Of a DNA stretch of 64,000 nt, positions 40,747-48,858 are shown one piece after another. Source of the stretch: Nocardioides plantarum (lineage in GTDB: Bacteria > Actinomycetota > Actinomycetes > Propionibacteriales > Nocardioidaceae); the NCBI RefSeq assembly GCF_006346395.1, contig NZ_VDMS01000006.1:1-64000 (forward strand), read 5' to 3'. The notes below the pieces were generated by a model, which was not told the origin of the DNA, ran no database searches, and saw nothing but the letters and a program-made list of their open reading frames with translations. The translations under genes were made by a program, and so were the position numbers. Every line of letters starts with the position of its first letter. Position 1 is the stretch's first letter.

Positions 40747-42135
40747 TCACCTCTGCCGCCGCCGGTACCTCGCGCGGCAGGGCCGCTGGAGCTGGATGAC
40801 CATCTTGGAGTAGTCGTCACGGTAGGTCTCGGCGGGTTGGACGAGCTCGAACTCGAAGTCGCGCAGCAGCACCGAGAAGATCGCCTTGATCTGCATCATC
40901 GCGAAGGCGTTGCCGACGCAGCGGTGCTTGCCGGCGCCGAACGGGATCCAGGTCCAGCGGTTCTGCATGTCCTCCTGGCGGGGGTCCTGGTAGCGCGTCG
41001 GGTCGAAGGACTGCGCGTCGGGGAAGTCCTCCTCGAGCCGGTTGGAGACACGCGGCGAGGACGCCACGATCGTGCCGACCGGGATGGTGTGCCCAGCGAG
41101 CTCCATCTCCTCGACGACCTGGCGCATCAGGATGATCAGCGGGGGGTGCAGCCGCAGGGTCTCCTTGATCACCGACTCCAGCTGGGGGATCGAGCGCAGC
41201 GAGCGGAACGAGATCTCACGGTGCCCTTCCTCATGGCGATCGGCGTACAGGTCGTCGAGCTCGGCGACCACGCCGGTCATGATCTCGGGGTGGCGCATCA
41301 GCTCGATCAGCGTCCAGGCCGACGTGCCGGACGACGTGTGGTGACCGGCGAACAGCATCGAGATGAAGACGCCGGTGATGTAGTCGGCGCTCATGTCGAG
41401 CGAGATCAGCACGTCGAGCAGGTCGCGCTCGTCCTTGGGCACGTGGCGCCTGTCGGTGGTCGAGCCTGTCGAGACCCGGCGGTCGATGATGTCCTGCACG
41501 AGCGAGACGAGCGTCGCGCGGGAGCGGTCGCGGATCTCGAAGGACTCCACGCCCTCCAGGTAGGGGTCGACGTAGGCCAGCGCGTCGGTGCCGCGCTCGA
41601 GGCCGTGGTAGGCCTCGGCAAAGCGGTGGTCGATCTCCTCGCGGAACGGTAGGCCGACCAGGCAGGCGGCGGTGTTGTAGATCGTGAGCTCGGCGAAGAA
41701 GTCGAGCAGGTCGACCTCACCCTCGTCGCCCCACTCGGCGACCATCCGGTTGATCTCGTTCTCGATGGTGGTGGCGTGGCCGCGCATCTGGTCGCCGCGC
41801 AGGGCCTGGTTCTTGAGCGCCTGCTGGCGTTCCTCCGGCGAGGCGTCGAAGACGACACCGTGGCCGAAGATCGGCGTCATGAAAGGGTACGCCGCCGCCT
41901 GGTCGAGCGTGGACTCCGGCGCCTTGAAGAACTGCTCGTTGGCCTCGGCGCCGGTCACCATGATCACCTCCTTGTCGGCGATCCGGAACCGGCCGATCGG
42001 GCCGCACTCGGCGTGGACGCGTTCGAGCAGGGCGACCGGGTCGGTCCGCAGCTCAGCGAGGTGTCCGTGGCCGTCCTCGTCGGGCACGGCGATCGAGACG
42101 GTCGGGATCTCGGTGGCGGGCAGGGTGCTCGTCAT
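40747..42135 (-). CDS. cyp51: Cytochrome P450 CYP51 (sterol 14-alpha-demethylase type)
   Basis: 462 residues. Oxygen-binding I-helix FAGHHTSSGTSAWTLIELMRH is the distinctive CYP51 sequence; ExxR is in KETLRLHPPLIILMR; the heme loop is WIPFGAGKHRCVGNAF with the Cys ligand. The C-terminal part through SKMVIQLQRP aligns by eye with M. tuberculosis CYP51. Predicted to remove the 14-alpha-methyl of lanosterol-like sterols or act on exogenous sterols; no sterol synthesis gene is seen. A type-C repeat adds VSTGSTT near residue 220. Starts 1 bp after the first P450. Confidence 0.93.
   Translation of the reverse strand: MTSTLPATEIPTVSIAVPDEDGHGHLAELRTDPVALLERVHAECGPIGRFRIADKEVIMVTGAEANEQFFKAPESTLDQAAAYPFMTPIFGHGVVFDASPEERQQALKNQALRGDQMRGHATTIENEINRMVAEWGDEGEVDLLDFFAELTIYNTAACLVGLPFREEIDHRFAEAYHGLERGTDALAYVDPYLEGVESFEIRDRSRATLVSLVQDIIDRRVSTGSTTDRRHVPKDERDLLDVLISLDMSADYITGVFISMLFAGHHTSSGTSAWTLIELMRHPEIMTGVVAELDDLYADRHEEGHREISFRSLRSIPQLESVIKETLRLHPPLIILMRQVVEEMELAGHTIPVGTIVASSPRVSNRLEEDFPDAQSFDPTRYQDPRQEDMQNRWTWIPFGAGKHRCVGNAFAMMQIKAIFSVLLRDFEFELVQPAETYRDDYSKMVIQLQRPCRARYRRRQR
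41455..41476. repeat. Type-C repeat inside CYP51
   Basis: GGTGGTCGAGCCTGTCGAGA followed by CC, coding RVSTGSTTD in a loop before DERDLLDVLISL. The M. tuberculosis protein, as I recall it, lacks this peptide at the same loop. Confidence 0.8.
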
Positions 42136-42136
42136 G

Positions 42137-43393
42137 TCAGCTGCTCCGGAGGTGGACGCGGACCGGCAGCTGGGCGAAGCCCCGGACGTTGGTGGAGTGG
42201 ACGCGGACCGCGCGCTCGGCGTCGACCTCGACCGACGCGGCCCGGCGGACCAGCTCGGCCAGCACGATGCGCGCCTCGAGGCGGGCCAGGTTGGCGCCCA
42301 GGCAGAAGTGCCGGCCCCCGCCGAAGCTCACGATCTGCCCGAGCTCGGCCTTGTCGCGGTGGACGTCGTACGACGTGGGGTCGCTGAACACGCGCTCGTC
42401 GCGGTTGGCCGACCCGAGGGAGACGAGCAGCTTGGACCCGGCCGGGGCGGTGCGCCCGTGCAGCGTCACGTCGGCGCGCAGGTGACGGGCGAGCAGCTGC
42501 GAGGAGGTGTCGTGGCGCAGGGTCTCCTCGATCCACGGCACGAGCAGCTCGTCGGGGTCGGCGAAGACCGCGGCCAGCTGGTCGGGGTGGGCGGCCAGAT
42601 GGTGCACGGCGTTGCCGAGCAGCTTGGTCGTCGTCTCGTTGCCGGCCACGACCATGAGGAACAGGAACGCGATGATCTCGCCGTCGTCGAGCCGGTCGCC
42701 GTCGACCTCGGCCTGCAGCAGCGCGGACGTGAGGTCGTCGGTCGGGTGGGCACGGCGGTCGGCGAGCAGGTCGCCGTAGTAGCCGAAGAGGGTCATCGCG
42801 GCCTCCATGCCGGCCGGCGGGACGTCGTGGACGCCCTCCTCGCGGTGCACCAGCAGGTCGGACAGGCGGCGTACCTCGTCGCGGTCGACCTCGGGGACGC
42901 CCATCATCTCGGAGATGACGTCCATGGGGAGCTTGCCGGCCAGGTCGGTGATCCAGTCGAGCTCGCCGCCCGGGCCGGCCTGCTCGAGGGCGGCGTCGAG
43001 GTAGCGCTCGGTGAGGCCCTGCACCTGGGGGATGAGCTCCTTGACGCGCCGCGGGGTGAACGCGCGCGAGACGAGCGAGCGGATCCGCGACTGCTCGGGC
43101 CCATCGAGCGCCAGGAACGACATGATCCGGTGGGCCTCGGGGTGCCAGGCGGACTGGTCGAGGCTGACGCCCATCCGGTTGGAGTACGTCGCGTCGTCGC
43201 GCAGCGCGGCCGCGACGTCGGCGTGGCGGGAGAGCACCCAGAAGTCGTGCTCGGGGTTGTGGTGCAGGGGCTCCTCGTCGCGCAGCCGCTGGTAGATCGG
43301 GTAGGGGTCGTCCTGGGTGGCGTAGTCGTAGGGGTCGAAGACGAGCTCCTCCCCCGACTGCCGTCCGACCGGATCGGACACCTGACTGGACAC
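42137..43393 (-). CDS. Cytochrome P450 (CYP123-like)
   Basis: 418 residues. I-helix FLMVVAGNETTTKLLGN with the acid-Thr pair replaced by Glu-Thr, ExxR in IEETLRHDTSS, heme loop VSFGGGRHFCLGANLARLEAR. It is the first gene of the operon, as CYP123 (Rv0766c) lies next to CYP51 in M. tuberculosis. Substrate unknown. GTG 43393 lies inside the perfect palindrome TGGACACGTGTCCA, and a -10-like CAGAAT lies 6 nt upstream, so the message looks leaderless. N-terminus MSSQVS resembles MSEQVS of the protein at 47573 because both carry the operator in the coding sequence. Confidence 0.9.
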   Translation of the reverse strand: MSSQVSDPVGRQSGEELVFDPYDYATQDDPYPIYQRLRDEEPLHHNPEHDFWVLSRHADVAAALRDDATYSNRMGVSLDQSAWHPEAHRIMSFLALDGPEQSRIRSLVSRAFTPRRVKELIPQVQGLTERYLDAALEQAGPGGELDWITDLAGKLPMDVISEMMGVPEVDRDEVRRLSDLLVHREEGVHDVPPAGMEAAMTLFGYYGDLLADRRAHPTDDLTSALLQAEVDGDRLDDGEIIAFLFLMVVAGNETTTKLLGNAVHHLAAHPDQLAAVFADPDELLVPWIEETLRHDTSSQLLARHLRADVTLHGRTAPAGSKLLVSLGSANRDERVFSDPTSYDVHRDKAELGQIVSFGGGRHFCLGANLARLEARIVLAELVRRAASVEVDAERAVRVHSTNVRGFAQLPVRVHLRSS

Positions 43394-43400
43394 GTGTCCA
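43375..43400 (-). promoter_or_regulatory. Leaderless promoter and operator of the P450 operon (regulon site 2)
   Basis: TGGACACGTGTCCA at 43387-43400 is a perfect 14-bp palindrome containing the GTG start. A weaker copy, CGGACACCTGACTG, is centred 12 bp away inside codons 3-7. CAGAAT (43400-43405 on the opposite strand) is 6 nt before the GTG. Confidence 0.8.
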
Positions 43401-43493
43401 TTCTGTCCGATCGGCGGCTCGTGTCAAGGCTCACAGGCGGAGTCGGAGGCGACCACCGCCGGAATACCCGACCCGCCAGGTCGTTCCCCCTGC

Positions 43494-44201
43494 ATGGACA
43501 CCACGCACCACGCACCGATCACCCGGATAGGGATCCTGGGCGCCGGCAAGGTCGGCACCGTGCTGGCCCGGCTCGGGGCCGCCGCCGGGCTCGACGTCGC
43601 GGTCGCCGGTTCGGGCGACCCGGGGCGCATCGCCCTGACGATCGAGGTGTTCGCGCCGGGCGCGCGAGCAGTGTCGGCCGCGCAGGCGGTCGAGGGAGCC
43701 GACCTCGTCGTGCTCGCCCTGCCGCTCGGCAAGTTCGAGGCGGTGGCGACCGGCCCGCTGGCCACCGCCCTGTCCGGCGCGCTGGTGGTCGACGCGATGA
43801 ACTACTGGTGGGAGGTCGACGGCCCGCGTGACGACCTCACCGACCCGCGGACCTCGACGTCACAGGTCGTCCAGGACCTCCTCCCCGACGCACGCGTGGT
43901 CAAGGCGTTCAACCACATGGGCTACCACGACCTCGAGAGCGTGGCCCGTCCCTCCGGCGACCCCGACCGCAAGGCCATCGCGGTCGCCGGCGACGCCGAG
44001 GCCGACGTGGCGGCGGTGAGCCACCTCGTCGACCTGATGGGCTTCGACCCGGTGCCGGCCGGCGAGCTGGCCGCCGGGGTGCGCCTCGAGCCCGGCACCG
44101 AGGCCTTCGGCGCCAACGTCGACGCCGCCGCACTGCGCGAGCTGATCGAGCGCTTCCCGAGCACCCCGCGCGGCCGCGAGGTCCTCGCCGCCCGCGGCTG
44201 A
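43494..44201 (+). CDS. NADPH-dependent F420 reductase-like protein
   Basis: 235 residues. Rossmann start ITRIGILGAGKVGTVLARLGAAAGLDVAVAGS, then DLVVLALPLGKFEAV, VVDAMNYWW and VVKAFNHMGYHDLES, the pattern of F420H2:NADP oxidoreductase and its relatives. It may pass hydride between NADPH and F420, which the LLM oxidoreductase at 30589 would use; many relatives have lost F420 binding, so this is tentative. ATG 43494 lies 101 bp from the divergent P450 operon start. Confidence 0.83.
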   Translation: MDTTHHAPITRIGILGAGKVGTVLARLGAAAGLDVAVAGSGDPGRIALTIEVFAPGARAVSAAQAVEGADLVVLALPLGKFEAVATGPLATALSGALVVDAMNYWWEVDGPRDDLTDPRTSTSQVVQDLLPDARVVKAFNHMGYHDLESVARPSGDPDRKAIAVAGDAEADVAAVSHLVDLMGFDPVPAGELAAGVRLEPGTEAFGANVDAAALRELIERFPSTPRGREVLAARG

Positions 44202-44257
44202 GCGACCTGCGCCGTCCGCGCCGGGCGGCTCTCGACGTGGCGCCGGACATGGGGCGC

Positions 44258-45787
44258 TCAGGCCCCCGCCGTCGGACTCCCCGGCAGGGTCAGCCGGAAC
44301 ACCGCGCCGCGCCCCTCGGGTCCGGTCGGCTCGCAGACGAGGTCGCCGCCGTGCGCGCGGGCGATGCCGCGGGCGATCGGCAGGCCGAGGCCCGAGCCGG
44401 ACGCCGCGGCGCCCTCGACGTCGGCGCGCGAGCCGTCGAGACGGACCATCCGGTCGAAGATCCGCTCCCGGTCCCCGACACCCACGCCCGGACCGTCGTC
44501 ACGGACCACGACCTCGACCCAGCGCCCGACCGTGCCCCCGACCGTGCCGACCTCGATCCGCACGCGTGGACCGGCGGTCGCGGCGGGCACGGTGCGCACG
44601 GCGTTGACGGCGTTGTCGACGAGGTTGCCGAGCAGCCGCGACAGCCGATCGCGGTCGCCGGTGACCGTGCACGGGGCGCCGGTCAGCGCGATGGGGACGT
44701 CGGGCGCCGTTGGCTCGCGCGCCGCGACGACGGCCGCGGCCACCTCGTGCAGGTCGACCGGGTCGCGACGCAGGGTCAGGCCCTGGTCGATACGGGCCAT
44801 CAGCAGCATGTCGTCGACCAACCGCCCGGCCCGCCGCGCCTCGCGTACGGCGGTGGTCAGCACGCGCTCGCGCTCGGCCTTGGGCGGGTCGTCGCGCAGC
44901 ACCAGCTCGGCGGCGGCCTGGGCACCGGTGAGCGGCGTCCGCAGGTCGTGGGCGGCGTCGGAGAGGAAGGTGCGGATCCGGTCCTCCGCGGCGCGGGCCC
45001 GGGCCTCGGCACCGACGAGCTCGTCGAGCATGTCGTCGAAGGCGGTGGCGGTCCGGCCGAGCTCGGACGTCGCCGGGCTGGGCCGCAGCCGCCGCCCGCG
45101 GTCGCCGCCGGTGATCGAGCGGGCGGCCTCGGTGATCCGGCCGAGCGGGGCGAGCGCGCGGCCCACGACCAGGGGTACGGCGACGGCCGCCGCGAGCAGC
45201 ACGAGCAGGGCGCCCAGCAGCAGCGCCAGCCGCACCTGGCCGAGGGTGTCCTGCACGTCGGAGGTGTCGGAGAGCAGCTCGACACGACTGCCGTCGGCCA
45301 GGTCGCGGGTCACCGTGAGCAGGTCGCCGGACTCGACCACCTCGGGGTCCTCGGAGCGCGGCGCCGGGCGCGAGGGCGGGGTCGGCGCCCGACCGTCCTG
45401 CGGTCGGGCCGCCGACCCGGGCGCCTGCGGCTGCTCGGCCTGCTGGCTGGGCGGCGTACCGGCGGGGCGGTCGTCGGCCGCCGCACCACCGGCGAGCGGG
45501 CCCTCGGCGTAGACGTCGCCGTCCGGCCCGATGAGCACGACCGAGACGCCGTCGCCCTCGAGGCGGCGGGCGAGGTCGCGACCGTCGACCTGGTCGACGA
45601 GCGCGTCGGCGACCCGGGCGCGGTCGACGAGCCGCTCGCGCTGCTGGCCGTTGAGCCGGGCCTCGAGGACCAGGTCGGTGGTGACCCCGAGGACCAGCAG
45701 CATCAGGGTGACCGCAGCGAGCACGACCCACGTCACCCGGCGCCGCAGCGACGGGGTGTGCAGGCCGTCCGGCGTACGGCGGGTCAC
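44258..45787 (-). CDS. Two-component sensor histidine kinase
   Basis: 509 residues. TM1 VTWVVLAAVTLMLLVLGV near residue 18, an extracellular domain of about 150 residues with a Pro/Gln-rich stretch (GTPPSQQAEQPQAPGSAARP), TM2 LALLLGALLVLLAAAVAVPLVV, HAMP, HisKA with the phospho-His in FLSDAAHDLRTPLTGAQ, and HATPase motifs LVDNAVNAVR, DDGPGV, SGLGLPIAR. Its start overlaps the response regulator stop (ATGA). The signal is unknown; the Pro-rich exported protein encoded divergently to the pair may be its partner or target. Confidence 0.93.
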   Translation of the reverse strand: MTRRTPDGLHTPSLRRRVTWVVLAAVTLMLLVLGVTTDLVLEARLNGQQRERLVDRARVADALVDQVDGRDLARRLEGDGVSVVLIGPDGDVYAEGPLAGGAAADDRPAGTPPSQQAEQPQAPGSAARPQDGRAPTPPSRPAPRSEDPEVVESGDLLTVTRDLADGSRVELLSDTSDVQDTLGQVRLALLLGALLVLLAAAVAVPLVVGRALAPLGRITEAARSITGGDRGRRLRPSPATSELGRTATAFDDMLDELVGAEARARAAEDRIRTFLSDAAHDLRTPLTGAQAAAELVLRDDPPKAERERVLTTAVREARRAGRLVDDMLLMARIDQGLTLRRDPVDLHEVAAAVVAAREPTAPDVPIALTGAPCTVTGDRDRLSRLLGNLVDNAVNAVRTVPAATAGPRVRIEVGTVGGTVGRWVEVVVRDDGPGVGVGDRERIFDRMVRLDGSRADVEGAAASGSGLGLPIARGIARAHGGDLVCEPTGPEGRGAVFRLTLPGSPTAGA

Positions 45788-46476
45788 GCGAGCGGCCGGG
45801 GCGCGCGCAGGACGTAGCCGAGACCGCGCTCGGTGTGGATCAGGCGCGGCCCGTGCGACTCCATCTTGCGGCGCAGGGCGCTGAGGTGCACCTGCACGAG
45901 GTTGTCTGCGTAGTCGTCGTACCCCCAGACCTGGGTGAGGATCTGGGCCGACGACACGACCCGGTCGCGGTGGTGCGCGAGGTAGCAGAGCAGACGGAAC
46001 TCCGTCGCGGTCAGCGACAGCCGCTCACCGGCCCGGGTGGCGGTGCCGCCGTCCTCGTCGACCGCGAGGTCGCCGACGCGGATCGTCGCCGGCACCGCGC
46101 CCAGGCGCCGCAGGACGGCCCGGATCCGGGCGACGAGCTCCTCGGTGACGAACGGCTTCGACACGTAGTCGTCGACGCCGACCTCGAAGCCGCGCAGTCG
46201 GTCGGCGACCCCCTCGCGGGCGGTGAGCATGACGATCCCGGCGCGCGAGTGGGACCGGACGACGTCGACCAGCTGCGGGCCGTCGCGCCCCGGCAGCATC
46301 CAGTCGAGCACCACCAGCGCCGGACGCAGTCGAGCCAGGTCGTCCTCGAGCATCGCCCCGTCGGACCGGGCCTCGACCTCGAACCCGGCCGAACGCAGCG
46401 ACGCCGCGACCGTCGTGCGGATGGTCTCGTCGTCCTCCACCACGAGGATGCGCGGTGCCGACGACGGAGGCTTCAT
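45784..46476 (-). CDS. OmpR/PhoB-family response regulator
   Basis: 230 residues. Receiver with acidic pocket VVEDDETIR, phospho-Asp in VVLDWMLPG, Thr in VMLTAREG, Lys in YVSKPF; then winged-helix DNA-binding domain LSLTATEFRLLCYLAHHRDRVVSSAQILTQVWGYDDYADNLVQVHLSALRRKM. It is coupled to the kinase gene. It probably acts on the divergent gene at 46627 and on itself, because the gap has direct/inverted CTCAAG-like motifs. Confidence 0.94.
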   Translation of the reverse strand: MKPPSSAPRILVVEDDETIRTTVAASLRSAGFEVEARSDGAMLEDDLARLRPALVVLDWMLPGRDGPQLVDVVRSHSRAGIVMLTAREGVADRLRGFEVGVDDYVSKPFVTEELVARIRAVLRRLGAVPATIRVGDLAVDEDGGTATRAGERLSLTATEFRLLCYLAHHRDRVVSSAQILTQVWGYDDYADNLVQVHLSALRRKMESHGPRLIHTERGLGYVLRAPRPLA

Positions 46477-46508
46477 GTGCCCAGTCTGCCGAGCCCGACT
46501 GAAGACCT

Positions 46509-46543
46509 CCTCAAGAAAGCCCCGTACGGCGTCGTCCTTGAGG
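46509..46543. promoter_or_regulatory. Inverted repeat in the regulator/Pro-rich-protein gap
   Basis: CCTCAAG (46509-46515) and CTTGAGG (46537-46543) are exact inverted 7-mers; CTTCAGG at about 46548 and CTGAAG upstream are looser matches. A plausible binding region for the response regulator. Confidence 0.45.
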
Positions 46544-46626
46544 TCCGCTTCAGGTGGGCGAGCCAGGTTCTGCTCAGCCCGCCGCAGCGACGCGGTGGCG
46601 AACCACCCGACGTACGAGGAGACGAC

Positions 46627-47502
46627 ATGAACCAGAACCCGATCGAGCAGCTGCGCGCGATGCGACGCCGCCGTGAGCTCGAGGCGGCCCAGCAGGCAGC
46701 CGCCCACACCGCTCACGCCGCAGGGGCCGGCGACCCCGGCGACACCCAGGAGTTCCCGGCGTACGCCGCCCGCTCGCCGCGGCGTCGCCGTCCGCTCGTG
46801 GCCGGGCTCGCCGGCCTCGCCGTGGTCGGCGCGGCGCTCGCCGTCACCATCCCGGCCCTGGCCGACAACGGCAGCACCGTGCGCGCCTCGTCGTCGACCG
46901 CGGCCGGCTCCGGCTCGCTGCAGGCCGGAGGGGGCGACACCCCCACCGCGCCGGCGACCGACGCGCCGACCTCCGACGGCTCCGACAGCTCGGACGGCTC
47001 CGGCGACTCCTCCACGACAACCCCGCAGGACGGCGACGACGCCGGCACCTGCGCGGCACCGCCGGCTCCCCCGGCTCCCCCGGCCGGCGCCCCCGAGCTG
47101 CCGAAGGCGGGCGACAAGGCGCCCCGGGCCGGCGACAAGGCGCCGAAGCCCCCCAAGGCCGACGGCGACAAGCCCGAGCCGCCCGCCGGAGCACCGAAGG
47201 CCGGCGACAAGCCCCAGCCCCCCCAGCCCGGCGACAAGGCACCGAAGCCCCCCAAGGCCGACGGCGACCGGCCCGAGCCGCCCGCCGGAGCACCGAAGGC
47301 CGGCGACGAGCCCGCGCGTCCCCAGCCGTGCGGCGACGCCCCCGGTGGCCCCGGCATCCCCAGTGGCCCCGGCGCCCCCAGTGGTCAGACGGACGGTGGT
47401 CAGACGGACGGCGGTCAGCCCGACGCCCCGGAGGCCCCGCAGGCCCCGCAGGCCGACGGCGACCAGCCCGAGCCCCCGTCGGCGCCGGCCACGCAGTCCT
47501 GA
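46627..47502 (+). CDS. Membrane-anchored proline-rich repeat protein
   Basis: 291 residues. A basic cytoplasmic N-terminus (NQNPIEQLRAMRRRRELEAAQQ) leads to one TM (RPLVAGLAGLAVVGAALAVTIPALA, about residues 56-80), then an outside domain rich in Pro, Gly, Asp and Lys. Two 33-residue repeats (GDKAPKPPKADGDKPEPPAG, then APKAGDKP) lie at DNA 47130-47310, with QTDGG repeats near the end. No enzyme domain. Two Cys (DDAGTCAAPP, RPQPCGDAP) could pair. Divergent from the two-component genes and probably controlled by them. Possibly a cell-wall-spanning or stress protein; function unknown. Confidence 0.75.
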   Translation: MNQNPIEQLRAMRRRRELEAAQQAAAHTAHAAGAGDPGDTQEFPAYAARSPRRRRPLVAGLAGLAVVGAALAVTIPALADNGSTVRASSSTAAGSGSLQAGGGDTPTAPATDAPTSDGSDSSDGSGDSSTTTPQDGDDAGTCAAPPAPPAPPAGAPELPKAGDKAPRAGDKAPKPPKADGDKPEPPAGAPKAGDKPQPPQPGDKAPKPPKADGDRPEPPAGAPKAGDEPARPQPCGDAPGGPGIPSGPGAPSGQTDGGQTDGGQPDAPEAPQAPQADGDQPEPPSAPATQS

Positions 47503-47537
47503 GTCCTCAGGACCCACGTCCGGCCGTAGCGCGGATG

Positions 47538-47553
47538 CCCCGGTCAGCCGGGG
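47538..47553. terminator. Hairpin between convergent genes
   Basis: CCCCGG-TCAG-CCGGGG stem-loop followed by ATTCCCC. A second palindrome, GTCCTGAG/CTCAGGAC, overlaps the stop at 47496-47513. It can act as terminator for the genes at 46627 and 47573. Confidence 0.6.
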
Positions 47554-47572
47554 ATTCCCCGCTCAGGCCCCC

Positions 47573-48820
47573 TCAGCGCCCCACCACGGTCAGCGGCAAC
47601 GCGTGCCGAGGCTCGAACTGCCAGGTGACGCCGGTGGAGAAGCGGGTGACGGCGACCTCGTCGGCGACCTTGCGCTCCTCGCCGACGACGACCACGACGC
47701 GCCACTCGCCGTCGGTGCCGGTCACCTCGACCGAGAACCGCGGGTCGACGGCGTGGACGGCGGCGTCGAGCGCCGCCGTCCACCCCGGGCCGAGCAGCGC
47801 GAGCCAGCCACCGTCGTCGTGCGCGGGCGAGCGGCGTACGACGAGGGCGTCGCCCTCGACGCGCGCGTCGACGTAGGCCGTCGGGCCGAGCATCGGCAGC
47901 AGTCGGAGCACCTCGAGCGCGGCGGCCTCGTCGGCGCCGAGGCCGAGGGTGGCGCGCAGTCGGCCCGCGGCGACGCCGGCGATGCCGATGAGCTGCTGGC
48001 GCAGGATCGTCGTCAGCTGGCCGTCGTCGTCGGCACGCGCGCGCACGGCCTGCCCGAACGACAGGTTGAGCAGCTGCATCTGCACGCAGAGCTCGTCGGC
48101 GATGCGGACCAGCGCGGAGTGCGAGAACGCCTCGGCCGGGAAGTCCGACAGCACCGGTCCGCCGTAGTCGGGGCGACCGTCGTCGGCCGGGTCGATCGGG
48201 GCGAGCTCGACGGACGCGGCCACGCTCGCGCCGATCGCCGCGAGGCCCGGCAGGTCCTGGGCCTCGGGGTGGCTCTCGTCGATGATGATCGTCCAGTGGC
48301 AGACGGCGCCGCCCCGCGGCTCGTCGTACGGCGGCCGGTGCAGCGGGCGGATCTGGGCGCGCCGGTTGGTGGCCACGGCCGTGGCGTCGAAGGTGGGGTC
48401 CTCGATGTCGTGGCACATCGAGCGCACGTAGTCCTCGCCCATCGGCTGCACGTCGGCGAGCGCGCCGCAGTGGTCGAGCCAGAACTCGCCCGACCAGGCG
48501 TCGAGGATCTTGAAGCGGAAGTCGAGGAACTGGTGCGGCGCCCCGATGTCGAGCTGCAGACCCTTGAAGATCGTGGGCACGTCGTCGCCCTCGAAGCCGA
48601 GGGCCCGCTGCATGCGCCGGGTGTAGATCGGGCTGGCGCAGCCCCACTCCTCGATCGCGACCTGCGCCATCTCCTCGCGGCCGAACGCCGAGATGCACCA
48701 CGCCATCCCCGACCGGTCGATCAGCTGGCCGATCAGCAGCAGGTCGCGCACCAGCGCGGCGAGCTGGTCGCGGGAGAGGTCGGCGTACTGCGAGCGCGGA
48801 ACGGACACCTGTTCAGACAC
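47573..48820 (-). CDS. Unknown 415-residue protein under the P450 regulon operator
   Basis: No family recognised. The protein is soluble: an N-terminal region with DRSGMAWCISAFGREEMAQVAIEEWGCASPIYTRRMQRALGF, a central MCHDIEDPTFDATAVATNRRAQIRPLHRPP, a CHWTIIIDESHPEAQ strand pair, and a C-terminal half with ELCVQMQLLNLSFGQAV and WLALLGPGWTAALDAAV. Conserved-looking Cys and His (WCIS, WGCASP, MCHDI, CHWT) could bind metal. GTG 48820 lies inside the same operator as the LLM and P450 genes, so it probably shares their pathway, perhaps hydrolysis or hydration of a sterol ring product. Confidence 0.7.
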   Translation of the reverse strand: MSEQVSVPRSQYADLSRDQLAALVRDLLLIGQLIDRSGMAWCISAFGREEMAQVAIEEWGCASPIYTRRMQRALGFEGDDVPTIFKGLQLDIGAPHQFLDFRFKILDAWSGEFWLDHCGALADVQPMGEDYVRSMCHDIEDPTFDATAVATNRRAQIRPLHRPPYDEPRGGAVCHWTIIIDESHPEAQDLPGLAAIGASVAASVELAPIDPADDGRPDYGGPVLSDFPAEAFSHSALVRIADELCVQMQLLNLSFGQAVRARADDDGQLTTILRQQLIGIAGVAAGRLRATLGLGADEAAALEVLRLLPMLGPTAYVDARVEGDALVVRRSPAHDDGGWLALLGPGWTAALDAAVHAVDPRFSVEVTGTDGEWRVVVVVGEERKVADEVAVTRFSTGVTWQFEPRHALPLTVVGR

Positions 48821-48837
48821 GTGTCCAACCTAGGTGG
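48802..48837 (-). promoter_or_regulatory. Leaderless promoter and operator (regulon site 3)
   Basis: AGACACGTGTCCA at 48815-48827 contains the GTG start (48820); a second copy GGACACCTGTTC is centred 12 bp into the gene. TAGGTT on the minus strand (48827-48832) is the -10-like hexamer, 6 nt before the GTG. The 22 nt at 48816-48837 are the reverse complement of 30572-30593 without a mismatch. Confidence 0.8.
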
Positions 48838-48858
48838 TCGTCGACGCCGGGTCCAGCC

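Noticed and set aside
46627..47502. PE/PPE-like or mycobacterial surface family
   Set aside because: No PE or PPE motif; only low-complexity Pro-rich repeats after a TM.
47496..47513. GTCCTGAG/CTCAGGAC palindrome as an operator
   Set aside because: It overlaps a stop codon at a convergent gene end and has a 2-nt loop; more likely part of the termination region.
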